Source of the DNA: Flavobacteriaceae bacterium | Lineage (GTDB): Bacteria > Bacteroidota > Bacteroidia > Flavobacteriales > Flavobacteriaceae | Direction: 5' to 3' | Length of the DNA stretch: 64,000 nt | NCBI GenBank assembly: GCA_947457615.1 | Contig: CANGWK010000003.1 | Span: forward strand, 62,001-126,000 | Shown here: in pieces, positions 16,993-24,970 of the stretch | How the letters are laid out: every line of letters begins with the position of its first letter | Position numbering within the stretch: position 1 is the stretch's first letter | Made by a program: the position numbers and the translations under genes | The notes under the pieces: generated by a model | Seen by the model: the letters and a program-made list of their open reading frames with translations, nothing else | What the model was told of the DNA's origin: nothing | Databases searched by the model: none

Positions 16993-19187
16993 TAATTTGC
17001 TACTTCACTAATGAATTTTATTCGCATTAATCGAAGTTCCTCAATATCGTATTCGCCATCGAATTCTTTTAGTGCGACTTCTATATTATCAGATTCCGAA
17101 TCCATGAAATAATCGTGAATTTCTTCTTGTTGATCTTCATCCAGAAGTTCATCTACCCAATATTTAATATTTAATTTGGTACCCGAATTAACAATCTGTT
17201 CCATTTCTTTCAACAAATCATCCATTTTCAGCCCTTTTGCGGAAGCGATATCCTCAAGAGACAATTTACGGTCTATATTTTGAATTATATATAATTTATT
17301 TATTGAATTTGCACCGGTAGATTTCACTACAAGATCATCTGGGCGGATAATATCATTATCATCAACATACCTATTTATTAACTCAATAAATTCTTTTCCA
17401 TATTTTTTAGCTTTGCCTTCACCAACTCCATGAATATTTATTAATTCATTTATGGAAATAGGATATTTTAACGCCATGTCCTCTAGAGAGGGATCTTGAA
17501 AAACTACAAAGGGAGGAACACCTATTTTTTTGGCTACTTTTTTTCTTAAATCACGTAACATTATCATCAAAACTTCGTCTGCCGTGCCCGAAGATTTTGC
17601 TGCAGTAACGATTGCATCATCTTCTGCTTCATTGTATTCATGATCTTCTGACATCATGAACGAAGTTGGGTTCTTAATATATTCATGCCCTTTATCAGAA
17701 ACCTTAATAATACCGTAGGTTTCTATGTCTTTTGTAAGCATTCCGTCTACTAAAACTTGTCTAATTAACGCCATCCAATAACGTTCTTCTTGGTCTTTTC
17801 CGCATCCGAAAAAGGTTTGTGAATCGGTTCTATGCGCTTTTATAGTCGCGTTAACCCTTCCTATCAAAGTGTAAACAACTTCTTTAGATTTGTATAAATA
17901 TTTAGTGTCGCGAACTACTTCTAGGAGTTTTTTTACATTACTTTGGGCTTCAACTTTTACTTTAGGATTTCGAACATTGTCATCCATATCGGCACCTTCT
18001 CCACTTTCGCCATTAAATTCTTCTCCGAAATAATGCAATAAAAATTTACGTCGCGACATAGACGTTTCGGCATAAGCCACAACTTCTTGCAATAAGGCAA
18101 ATCCAATTTCTTGTTCTGCAACAGGTTTCCCCGACATAAATTTCTCTAATTTTTCTACATCTTTATAAGAATAATAAGCCAAACAATGACCCTCACCACC
18201 ATCACGACCGGCACGACCAGTTTCTTGATAATAACTTTCTAACGACTTTGGAATATCATGGTGTATTACAAACCGAACATCAGGCTTATCAATTCCCATT
18301 CCAAATGCAATAGTAGCAACTACTACATCTACATCCTCCATAAGGAACATGTCTTGGTGTTTGGCACGTGTTTTAGCATCTAAACCAGCATGATAAGGAA
18401 CAGCGCTAACACCATTTACTTGCAAAACTTCGGCTATAGCCTCTACTTTTTTACGGCTTAGGCAATAAATAATTCCCGACTTTCCTTTATGTTGTTTTAT
18501 AAATCGGATAATATCTGATTCAATATTTTTAGTTTTAGTGCGTACTTCGTAATATAAATTTGGTCTATTAAAGGATGCTTTGAAAGTATTAGCATCTGAC
18601 ATGTCTAAGTTTTTCAGAATGTCTTCTTGCACTTTAGGAGTTGCAGTTGCGGTTAAACCAATAACTGGAACGTCTCCTAAATGTTTTATTATAGTTCTTA
18701 AATTTCTATATTCAGGACGAAAATCATGCCCCCATTCCGATATACAATGTGCTTCATCTATTGCAATAAAAGAAATTGGGACAGATTTTAAAAACTCTAT
18801 ATATTCTTCTTTAGTTAACGATTCCGGAGCTACATACAATAGTTTAGTAATACCAGAAGTAATGTCTTTTTTTACCTGATTTATTTCTGTTTTAGTCAAA
18901 GAAGAATTTAATACATGAGCAATCCCATCATTTGTGGAAACGCTTCGAATAGCATCTACTTGATTTTTCATTAATGCAATTAATGGAGAAACAACAATTG
19001 CTGTCCCTTCTTGAATTAAAGCAGGTAATTGATAACATAATGATTTTCCGCCTCCAGTAGGCATAATAACAAAAGTGTTTTTTTGGGCAACTATACTTTT
19101 GATAACTTGTTCTTGTAATCCTTTAAATTGGTTAAAACCAAAATATTTTTTTAATTCTTTGTGTAGGTCAATTAGATTTGAATTCAT
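16992..19187 (-). CDS. recQ: ATP-dependent DNA helicase RecQ
   Basis: The 731-residue SF2 3'-5' helicase acts in recombination and fork repair. It shows Walker A (MPTGGGKSLCYQL, about residue 41), DEAHCISEWGHDF (motif II), QETGRAGRDGGEG (motif VI), an RQC winged-helix region (about 405-520) and an HRDC domain (about 535-620, containing NIHGVGEGKAKKYG), plus a C-terminal tail of about 90 residues. The usual RQC zinc cysteines are not visible: where a CRR followed by CGxCDNC would be expected, the sequence has MSRRKFLLHYFGEE then GESGEGADMDDN. It is divergent from kdsD with an 86-bp spacer. Confidence 0.92.
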   Translation of the reverse strand: MNSNLIDLHKELKKYFGFNQFKGLQEQVIKSIVAQKNTFVIMPTGGGKSLCYQLPALIQEGTAIVVSPLIALMKNQVDAIRSVSTNDGIAHVLNSSLTKTEINQVKKDITSGITKLLYVAPESLTKEEYIEFLKSVPISFIAIDEAHCISEWGHDFRPEYRNLRTIIKHLGDVPVIGLTATATPKVQEDILKNLDMSDANTFKASFNRPNLYYEVRTKTKNIESDIIRFIKQHKGKSGIIYCLSRKKVEAIAEVLQVNGVSAVPYHAGLDAKTRAKHQDMFLMEDVDVVVATIAFGMGIDKPDVRFVIHHDIPKSLESYYQETGRAGRDGGEGHCLAYYSYKDVEKLEKFMSGKPVAEQEIGFALLQEVVAYAETSMSRRKFLLHYFGEEFNGESGEGADMDDNVRNPKVKVEAQSNVKKLLEVVRDTKYLYKSKEVVYTLIGRVNATIKAHRTDSQTFFGCGKDQEERYWMALIRQVLVDGMLTKDIETYGIIKVSDKGHEYIKNPTSFMMSEDHEYNEAEDDAIVTAAKSSGTADEVLMIMLRDLRKKVAKKIGVPPFVVFQDPSLEDMALKYPISINELINIHGVGEGKAKKYGKEFIELINRYVDDNDIIRPDDLVVKSTGANSINKLYIIQNIDRKLSLEDIASAKGLKMDDLLKEMEQIVNSGTKLNIKYWVDELLDEDQQEEIHDYFMDSESDNIEVALKEFDGEYDIEELRLMRIKFISEVAN

Positions 19188-19210
19188 TATTACTTAATAG
19201 TATTTTTACA

Positions 19211-19218
19211 TAAATTTG
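19211..19218 (+). promoter_or_regulatory. -7 box (TAAATTTG) for kdsD-tatC
   Basis: A perfect TAnnTTTG match lies in the 86-bp recQ-kdsD spacer, 55 nt before the TTG start at 19274. No TTG is seen 19 nt upstream. Confidence 0.4.
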
Positions 19219-19273
19219 CAAGGTTAAATATACAAATTTCTTTTATTCATACAAACTTTACAACAAATCTATT

Positions 19274-20239
19274 TTGATTACTAAAGAAAACATCCTTGCA
19301 TCGGCCAAAAAGACAATTCTCTCGGAGAGTCAATCTATAGCAAAACTATCTGATTACCTTGATAATAACTTTTATGAGGCGGTTACTATGATCTACAATT
19401 TAAAAGGTAGATTAATAATCACCGGAATTGGGAAAAGTGCAATAATTGCGCAAAAAATTGTAGCTACTTTAAATTCAACAGGTACACCTGCATTTTTTCT
19501 ACATGCATCTGAAGCGATACATGGTGATTTAGGCATGATTCAAGAAGGAGATGGTATAATTTGTATTTCTAAAAGTGGCAATAGTCCAGAAATTAAAGTT
19601 TTGGTTCCGTTATTAAAACGATTCGGAAATAAACTAATCGCAATTACCGGAAATAGCACTTCCTTTTTAGGTAAAGAAGCACATTTTACATTAAATACAT
19701 TTGTTGAAACGGAATCCTGTCCGAACAACTTGGCACCAACTAATAGCACGACAGCGCAACTAGTTATGGGAGATGCGCTTGCGGTATGTTTAATGGAAAT
19801 GAGATCGTTTACTGCTGAAGATTTTGCCAAATACCACCCAGGAGGTGCTTTGGGCAAAAAATTATTACTTCGAGTTTTAGATTTATTAGATGCTTCTAAA
19901 AAACCTTTGGTAAATCCAGATTCAAGCGTTAAAGATGTAATAGTTGAAATTTCTGAAAAAAGATTAGGAGTAGCTGCAGTTATAGAAAATAATATTGTGG
20001 TCGGAATAATAACCGATGGCGACATTAGAAGAATGCTAAATAAAACAGAAACTATTTCGGGTTTAACAGCTTTAGATATCATGACGGTTAATCCAAAAAC
20101 TATAAAATCTACGGATATGGTTGTAGATGCTCTAAATACAATGGAAGATTTTTCTATAACCCAATTGGTAGTTGTAGATAATGGCGAGTATAAAGGGGTG
20201 ATTCACTTACACGACATATTAAAAGAAGGTATTGTATAA
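19274..20239 (+). CDS. kdsD: Arabinose-5-phosphate isomerase (KpsF/GutQ/KdsD family)
   Basis: The 321-residue enzyme converts ribulose-5-phosphate to arabinose-5-phosphate, the precursor of KDO in lipopolysaccharide. The SIS domain (about 1-195) carries ITGIGKSAIIAQKI, SKSGNSPEI and the HPGGALGKK box. Two CBS domains follow (about 205-321, VVGIITDGDIRRML and KGVIHLHDILKEG). The best start is a TTG at 19274, since no ATG lies nearby and the length then matches the family (about 325). Its stop overlaps the ATG of tatC (TAATG). It shares an LPS theme with lptB further down. Confidence 0.9.
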   Translation: MITKENILASAKKTILSESQSIAKLSDYLDNNFYEAVTMIYNLKGRLIITGIGKSAIIAQKIVATLNSTGTPAFFLHASEAIHGDLGMIQEGDGIICISKSGNSPEIKVLVPLLKRFGNKLIAITGNSTSFLGKEAHFTLNTFVETESCPNNLAPTNSTTAQLVMGDALAVCLMEMRSFTAEDFAKYHPGGALGKKLLLRVLDLLDASKKPLVNPDSSVKDVIVEISEKRLGVAAVIENNIVVGIITDGDIRRMLNKTETISGLTALDIMTVNPKTIKSTDMVVDALNTMEDFSITQLVVVDNGEYKGVIHLHDILKEGIV

Positions 20240-21054
20240 TGGCGAAAAAAGAAAGTAAAGAAATGTCTTTCATGGACCATCTAGAAGATTTAAGATGGTT
20301 ACTAGTTCGTAGTACCCTGGTGGTTGTTGGTATTGCTGGCGCTTGCTATTTTATAGATGATTTTATTTTTGACACTATAATTTTCGGTCCAAAAGATCCG
20401 AGTTTCATTACTTATCGTTTTTTTTGCGAAGTAACGCATTATTTTGGAGTTGACGGAACTTATGCTTGTGCTCAAGAATTTAATTTCAAAATTCAAAATC
20501 AAGAAGTTAGCGGACAATTTTCAATGTATTTATGGACCTTAATGACCGCCGGGTTTATTATTGGTTTTCCCTATATATTATGGGAAATATGGAAATTCAT
20601 AAGCCCTGCATTGTATGAAAAAGAACGCAAAATGGCAGGAAGTTTTATTGTAGTTTCCTCTTTATTATTTTTTGTTGGAGTCCTTTTTGGGTATTATGTT
20701 GTAGCGCCATTATCGATAAACTTTTTCGCGACCTTTAATGTAAGCAAGCAAGTGGTAAATCTTTTCACAATAGATTCTTATGTATCGATGATAAAAATGT
20801 CAATAATTGCTAGTGGAATTGTTTTTGAAATGCCAATAATTGTATATTTCTTAGCAAAAGTAGGATTAGTAACACCTGAGTTTTTAAGAAAATACCGTAG
20901 AGTTGCAATAATTATAATTTTAATATTAGCAGCAATAGTAACTCCGCCTGACATTCCAAGTCAGATTATTGTGTCCATTCCGATACTAATATTATACGAA
21001 GTAAGTATTTTTATAGCTGCGGTAGTAGCAAAAAAAGCTAAAACCATTGAATAA
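20239..21054 (+). CDS. tatC: Sec-independent protein translocase TatC
   Basis: The 271-residue inner-membrane protein has six predicted membrane segments. Family marks are MSFMDHLEDLRWLLVRS at the N-terminus and FEMPIIVYFLAKVGLVTPEFLRKYRR in the central loop. With TatA it forms the receptor for twin-arginine signal peptides. The first periplasmic loop (about residues 45-95) is longer than in E. coli TatC and contains two cysteines (RFFCEV, YACAQE). It is translationally coupled to kdsD. No tatA lies next to it. Confidence 0.92.
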   Translation: MAKKESKEMSFMDHLEDLRWLLVRSTLVVVGIAGACYFIDDFIFDTIIFGPKDPSFITYRFFCEVTHYFGVDGTYACAQEFNFKIQNQEVSGQFSMYLWTLMTAGFIIGFPYILWEIWKFISPALYEKERKMAGSFIVVSSLLFFVGVLFGYYVVAPLSINFFATFNVSKQVVNLFTIDSYVSMIKMSIIASGIVFEMPIIVYFLAKVGLVTPEFLRKYRRVAIIIILILAAIVTPPDIPSQIIVSIPILILYEVSIFIAAVVAKKAKTIE

Positions 21055-21139
21055 TTAAGTTAAAGAGTATCGCAACTAAATAATTGTTAAATATAAAGTA
21101 GTTAAAAACGTTTATTTGTTTATTTGTAAAAGTTTAAAC

Positions 21140-21177
21140 TTAAAACCTGAGTAAATCAGAACCTTAGAACCTTAAAA
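21140..21177 (+). repeat. Short AGAACCTT-type repeat in the lptB leader
   Basis: Three AACCT-containing units (AACCTGA, then AGAACCTT twice) end 1-3 nt before the lptB ATG. The period is 7-8 nt, less regular than the other heptad loci in this window. Confidence 0.5.
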
Positions 21178-21918
21178 ATGAAATTGAGAGCTGAAAATTT
21201 AATAAAAATCTACAAAGGAAGAAGCGTTGTAAAAGGAATTTCTGTAGAGGTTAACCAAGGAGAAATTGTAGGACTTTTAGGACCTAATGGTGCCGGAAAA
21301 ACAACATCTTTCTATATGATTGTAGGGTTAGTTAAACCAAATTCCGGTCATATTTATCTTGACAATACCGATATTACCGAATATCCAATGTACAAACGTG
21401 CTCAAAACGGCATTGGCTATTTAGCACAAGAAGCTTCTGTATTTAGAAAATTAAGCATTGAAGATAATATATTAAGTGTTTTGCAATTAACCAAACTATC
21501 TAAAGAAGAGCAAGTTGCAAAAATGGAAAGTTTAATTTCCGAATTTAGTTTGGAGCACATTCGCACCAACCGTGGCGATTTACTTTCAGGAGGAGAACGT
21601 AGACGAACTGAAATTGCTCGTTGTTTGGCCACAGATCCAAAATTCATATTATTAGATGAGCCTTTTGCAGGGGTTGACCCAGTAGCAGTAGAAGATATAC
21701 AACGAATTGTAGCACAACTAAAAAATAAAAATATAGGCATCTTGATTACCGATCACAACGTACAAGAAACTTTAGCTATTACTGATAAAACCTATTTAAT
21801 GTTTGAAGGTGGTATTCTTAAAGCTGGAATTCCCGAAGAATTAGCTGCAGATGAAATGGTACGAAAAGTGTACCTAGGTCAAAATTTTGAATTGCGTAAA
21901 AAGAAATTGGAGTTCTAA
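21178..21918 (+). CDS. lptB: LPS export ABC transporter ATP-binding protein LptB
   Basis: The 246-residue cytoplasmic ATPase shows Walker A (GPNGAGKTT, about residue 38), a signature LLSGGERRRTEIAR, Walker B (ILLDEPFAGVDP) and H-loop TDHNVQETL. The YLAQEASVFRKLS Q-loop and the C-terminal VYLGQNFELR are typical of LptB, which powers LptFG to extract LPS for transport. The ATG is preceded by a short AACCTTA-type repeat rather than a Shine-Dalgarno. The MntA/HepT module begins 21 bp after its stop. Confidence 0.92.
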   Translation: MKLRAENLIKIYKGRSVVKGISVEVNQGEIVGLLGPNGAGKTTSFYMIVGLVKPNSGHIYLDNTDITEYPMYKRAQNGIGYLAQEASVFRKLSIEDNILSVLQLTKLSKEEQVAKMESLISEFSLEHIRTNRGDLLSGGERRRTEIARCLATDPKFILLDEPFAGVDPVAVEDIQRIVAQLKNKNIGILITDHNVQETLAITDKTYLMFEGGILKAGIPEELAADEMVRKVYLGQNFELRKKKLEF

Positions 21919-21939
21919 TCTTTTAAATTATCTTTGAAT

Positions 21940-22242
21940 ATGTTTCCGATAAACACTTATATAAAAAATATTGAAACGTTATGTAAATTGCATAATGTAG
22001 ATAAGCTTTATCTATTTGGATCAGCAACTAATAATGATTTTAATGATATTAGTGACATTGATTTTCTTGTGAAATTCAAGCCATTCGATTTAAAAAAATA
22101 CTTAATTAACTATATTGAATTAAAAGAAAAATTAAAAATATTATTGGAAAGAGATATTGATTTACTTGAAGAACAAACTTTAAAAAATCCTTATTTAATA
22201 AAATCTATTAATAAAAATAAAGAGTTAATTTATGGAGGATAA
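21940..22242 (+). CDS. mntA: MntA-type nucleotidyltransferase antitoxin
   Basis: From ATG 21940 (100 residues; a TTG at 21934 is also possible) the protein carries LFGSATNNDFNDISDIDFLV, a GS-x10-DxD minimal nucleotidyltransferase motif. In characterised MntA/HepT pairs this enzyme adds AMP units to the HEPN toxin and silences it. A distal acidic residue is plausible in RDIDLLEEQ. It overlaps the hepT start by 11 bp, so the pair is one unit, lying immediately after lptB and presumably read through from it. Confidence 0.85.
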   Translation: MFPINTYIKNIETLCKLHNVDKLYLFGSATNNDFNDISDIDFLVKFKPFDLKKYLINYIELKEKLKILLERDIDLLEEQTLKNPYLIKSINKNKELIYGG

Positions 22243-22582
22243 AATTCTGAAATGGCTTTATGATATCGACTCCGCAATTAATGAAATAGAGAGTTATTTT
22301 ATTAATGAAAAAATGGATTTTTTTGAATACAAGAAAAACCTGATGCGTAAAAGAGCTGTAGAAAGAAATCTTGAAATAATTGGAGAAGCCACTAACAGAA
22401 TAATTAAATCAGATGCTTCTTTCACTTCTAAAATTAACGATGCCAATGCAATAATAGGACTGAGAAATCAAGTAATCCATGCTTACGACAATATCTCTGA
22501 CGAAACTTTATGGTCAATTCTATCTAATCATCTTCCTAAATTAAAGTCTGAGGTTCAAATATTACTCTCAAATAATAACTAA
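22232..22582 (+). CDS. hepT: HepT-type HEPN ribonuclease toxin (DUF86)
   Basis: The 116-residue all-helical protein carries RNQVIHAYD near residue 86, the RX4HXY motif of HEPN RNases, after a RAVERNLEIIGEA helix typical of DUF86. In the known pairs the Tyr of this motif is AMPylated by MntA and the free toxin cleaves RNA. Both partners look intact. A DUF5808 gene begins 1 bp after its stop. Confidence 0.85.
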   Translation: MEDKILKWLYDIDSAINEIESYFINEKMDFFEYKKNLMRKRAVERNLEIIGEATNRIIKSDASFTSKINDANAIIGLRNQVIHAYDNISDETLWSILSNHLPKLKSEVQILLSNNN

Positions 22583-22583
22583 A

Positions 22584-22820
22584 TTGGAAAATCCAACTAA
22601 AGAAACCCTTGAAAATTGGAAAAATGACGACAAGTATTGGATTTGGGGTTGCATTTATTACAACCCAGATGACCAACGTATTTTACCTCCAAAAAGGATT
22701 GCGTGGATGGGATGGACAGTAAATTTCGCAAATAAAAAATCACTTTTAGTATTCGTTGCCATATTAATTATAATAGTAGCATTAACTGTATTTTTACCTC
22801 ATAATAAATACCGATTGTAA
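22584..22820 (+). CDS. Small DUF5808-like membrane protein
   Basis: The 78-residue protein has an N-terminal soluble part with DDKYWIWGCIYYNPDD, PKRIAWMGWTVNFAN, then one membrane helix (SLLVFVAILIIIVALTVFL). This WxxG-YYNPDD-GWTxNF pattern is that of DUF5808 domains, often found in predicted integral membrane proteins. The only start is a TTG at 22584. It begins 1 bp after hepT, which suggests co-transcription, but a role in the TA module is unproven. Confidence 0.65.
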   Translation: MENPTKETLENWKNDDKYWIWGCIYYNPDDQRILPPKRIAWMGWTVNFANKKSLLVFVAILIIIVALTVFLPHNKYRL

Positions 22821-22832
22821 TCAATAAAAAAA

Positions 22833-22854
22833 CCGTTTTGAATTCACAAAACGG
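22833..22854. terminator. Terminator between the DUF5808 gene and lpd
   Basis: CCGTTTTG and CAAAACGG form an 8-bp stem with a 6-nt loop. There is an A-run on the left and TTGTTATATTTTT on the right. It lies between convergent genes and can serve both. Confidence 0.75.
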
Positions 22855-22883
22855 ATTGTTATATTTTTCTGTTTTTCTTAAAA

Positions 22884-24272
22884 TTATAAATGTATTACTT
22901 CGCCATAAGCATCAGCGACAGCTTCCATAACAGCTTCACTCATAGTCGGGTGCGGATGAATTGATTTTAAGATTTCGTGTCCGGTAGTTTCTAATTTACG
23001 AGCTACAACAGCCTCTGCAATCATGTCGGTAACACCAGCGCCAATCATGTGACAACCTAACCATTCGCCATATTTAGCATCAAAAATTACTTTTACAAAT
23101 CCATCAGGCGTTCCTGAAGCTTTCGCCTTTCCAGAAGCTGAGAAAGGGAATTTACCAATTTTTAATTCGTATCCTTTTTCTTTTGCTTGTTTTTCAGTTA
23201 AACCTACCGATGCAATTTCTGGAGTTGCATAAGTACAACCTGGTACATTTCCGTAATCTATAGGATCTACATGCAATCCAGCAATTTTTTCAACACAGTT
23301 AATTCCTTCGGCAGAAGCCACGTGAGCAAGTGCTTGACCTGGAGTAACATCGCCAATTGCATAATAACCAGGAACATTGGTTTGGCTAAAAGCATTTACT
23401 AAAATTTTATCTTTGTCCGTAGCGATTCCTACTTCTTCTAACCCTATGTTTTCAGTGTTAGTTTTAATTCCAACAGCAGAAAGTAATATATCTGCTTCTA
23501 ATACTTCTTCACCTTTAGCTGTTTTAACGTATGCTTTTACACCAGCACCAGAAGTATCAATTCGCTCTACCGAAGAATTCGTCATTATTGTAACTCCTGC
23601 TTTTTTCATAGAACGTTCCATTTGTTTTGAAATGTCCTCATCCTCAACAGGAACTATATTTGGCATAAATTCTACTACAGTAACCTCTGTTCCCATAGCA
23701 TTGTAAAAATGTGCAAATTCCACCCCAATTGCTCCAGAACCAACTATAATTAATTTCTTAGGTTGCGTTGCCAAAGTCATCGCTTGACGGTATCCAATTA
23801 CTTTAATACCATCTTGCGGTAGGTTTGGCAACTCACGAGAACGCGCGCCAGTTGCAATGATAATATGATCTGCTGAATATTCTGTAACTTTTCCTTCCTT
23901 ATCGGTAACATCTAATTTTTTTCCTGGTTTCATTTTACCAAAACCATCAATAACGTCGATTTTATTTTTCTTCATTAAGAATTGAACCCCTTTACTCATT
24001 CCTTCAGCAACGTCTCTTGAACGTTTTACAACAGCAGTAAAATCTTTGTCAAATTCTTTAATAGTTAATCCATAATCGGAAGCATGTTTTAGGTAATCAA
24101 ATACCTGAGCCGATTTTAAAAGCGCTTTTGTAGGAATACATCCCCAATTAAGGCAGACTCCACCAAGGCTTTCCTTTTCAATAATTGCAACTTTAAAACC
24201 TAATTGTGAGGCACGGATTGCAGTAACATAACCGCCTGGACCACTTCCTAAAACAATAATATCGTATTTCAT
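22884..24272 (-). CDS. lpdA: Dihydrolipoyl dehydrogenase
   Basis: The 462-residue E3 flavoprotein of 2-oxoacid dehydrogenase complexes shows the FAD site [17 protein letters not shown], redox disulfide [16 protein letters not shown] (CxxxxC, about 41-46), NAD site [16 protein letters not shown] and the dimer-interface HPHPTMSEA with catalytic His. It reoxidises dihydrolipoamide with NAD+. It stands as a single gene with a TAAATTTG box upstream. The E1 and E2 genes are not in the window. Confidence 0.93.
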   Translation of the reverse strand: MKYDIIVLGSGPGGYVTAIRASQLGFKVAIIEKESLGGVCLNWGCIPTKALLKSAQVFDYLKHASDYGLTIKEFDKDFTAVVKRSRDVAEGMSKGVQFLMKKNKIDVIDGFGKMKPGKKLDVTDKEGKVTEYSADHIIIATGARSRELPNLPQDGIKVIGYRQAMTLATQPKKLIIVGSGAIGVEFAHFYNAMGTEVTVVEFMPNIVPVEDEDISKQMERSMKKAGVTIMTNSSVERIDTSGAGVKAYVKTAKGEEVLEADILLSAVGIKTNTENIGLEEVGIATDKDKILVNAFSQTNVPGYYAIGDVTPGQALAHVASAEGINCVEKIAGLHVDPIDYGNVPGCTYATPEIASVGLTEKQAKEKGYELKIGKFPFSASGKAKASGTPDGFVKVIFDAKYGEWLGCHMIGAGVTDMIAEAVVARKLETTGHEILKSIHPHPTMSEAVMEAVADAYGEVIHL

Positions 24273-24306
24273 ATGTTGTGTGAATTTCTAAAATTAATTG
24301 AGATTG

Positions 24307-24314
24307 CAAATTTA
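24307..24314 (-). promoter_or_regulatory. -7 box (TAAATTTG) for lpdA
   Basis: A perfect TAnnTTTG match on the minus strand, 34 nt before the ATG at 24272. No TTG at the standard distance. Confidence 0.4.
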
Positions 24315-24380
24315 GAAAAAAGATTATAAATTTAGGTATTTCGTTATAAAAGTTTGTGGGTTTTATTAACTGAAATTTCT

Positions 24381-24920
24381 TTAATACGAATAGTTTAATC
24401 CAATTGTATATCCTCCATTTATTCTATTAAGAGAAACATCCACTATTTTTTTACTGTAAGGTTTTGTAAATAAATAGGAAGTGCCAATACCAATTATAGC
24501 TCCGCCAAGTACATCCCAAGGGTAATGTTTTTGTGCTTGAACTCGAGTAAAACCAACATAGGAAGCTAACACATAGGATGGTAATCCGTATTTCCAACCA
24601 TATCGTTGTTGGATAAACGCAGCACCCGAAAAGGCACTAGTTGTATGTCCAGAGGGAAACGAATAATTATCCGATCCATCTGGTCTTTTTTCTAAAACAA
24701 GACGCTTTAGGGCTTGTGTCAAAATTAATCCAGTCCCATAAGACTTAATAAATTGCCAAGTTGGCTGGGAGTTATCATCATTCCAAATAAAAGTTGATCC
24801 AAAAGCAACTGCTGGAATGGCGAGTTGTAAAATATCGCCACTTGTTGTAATGGTCTTATTTTGGGCGTTTGAATTAAATATAGAAAAAATTAAAACGAAA
24901 ATTAGTGGTATTTTATTCAT
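24381..24920 (-). CDS. PAP2-family phosphatase, periplasmic
   Basis: The 179-residue protein has a signal peptide (IFNSNAQ). The three phosphatase motifs are complete: KRLVLEKRP (K-x6-RP), FPSGHTTSA (PSGH) and TRVQAQKHYPWD (R-x5-H-x3-D). Such enzymes dephosphorylate lipid phosphates, undecaprenyl pyrophosphate or lipid A. With few membrane segments this one is of the secreted acid-phosphatase-like kind. It lies 50 bp downstream of the ABC exporter on the same strand, and LPS or cell-wall lipid work is only inferred. Confidence 0.82.
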   Translation of the reverse strand: MNKIPLIFVLIFSIFNSNAQNKTITTSGDILQLAIPAVAFGSTFIWNDDNSQPTWQFIKSYGTGLILTQALKRLVLEKRPDGSDNYSFPSGHTTSAFSGAAFIQQRYGWKYGLPSYVLASYVGFTRVQAQKHYPWDVLGGAIIGIGTSYLFTKPYSKKIVDVSLNRINGGYTIGLNYSY

Positions 24921-24970
24921 AAAGTTGCTACTAACTAGCTAATAACTGATTTTCAAATTTTATAGTTTTT

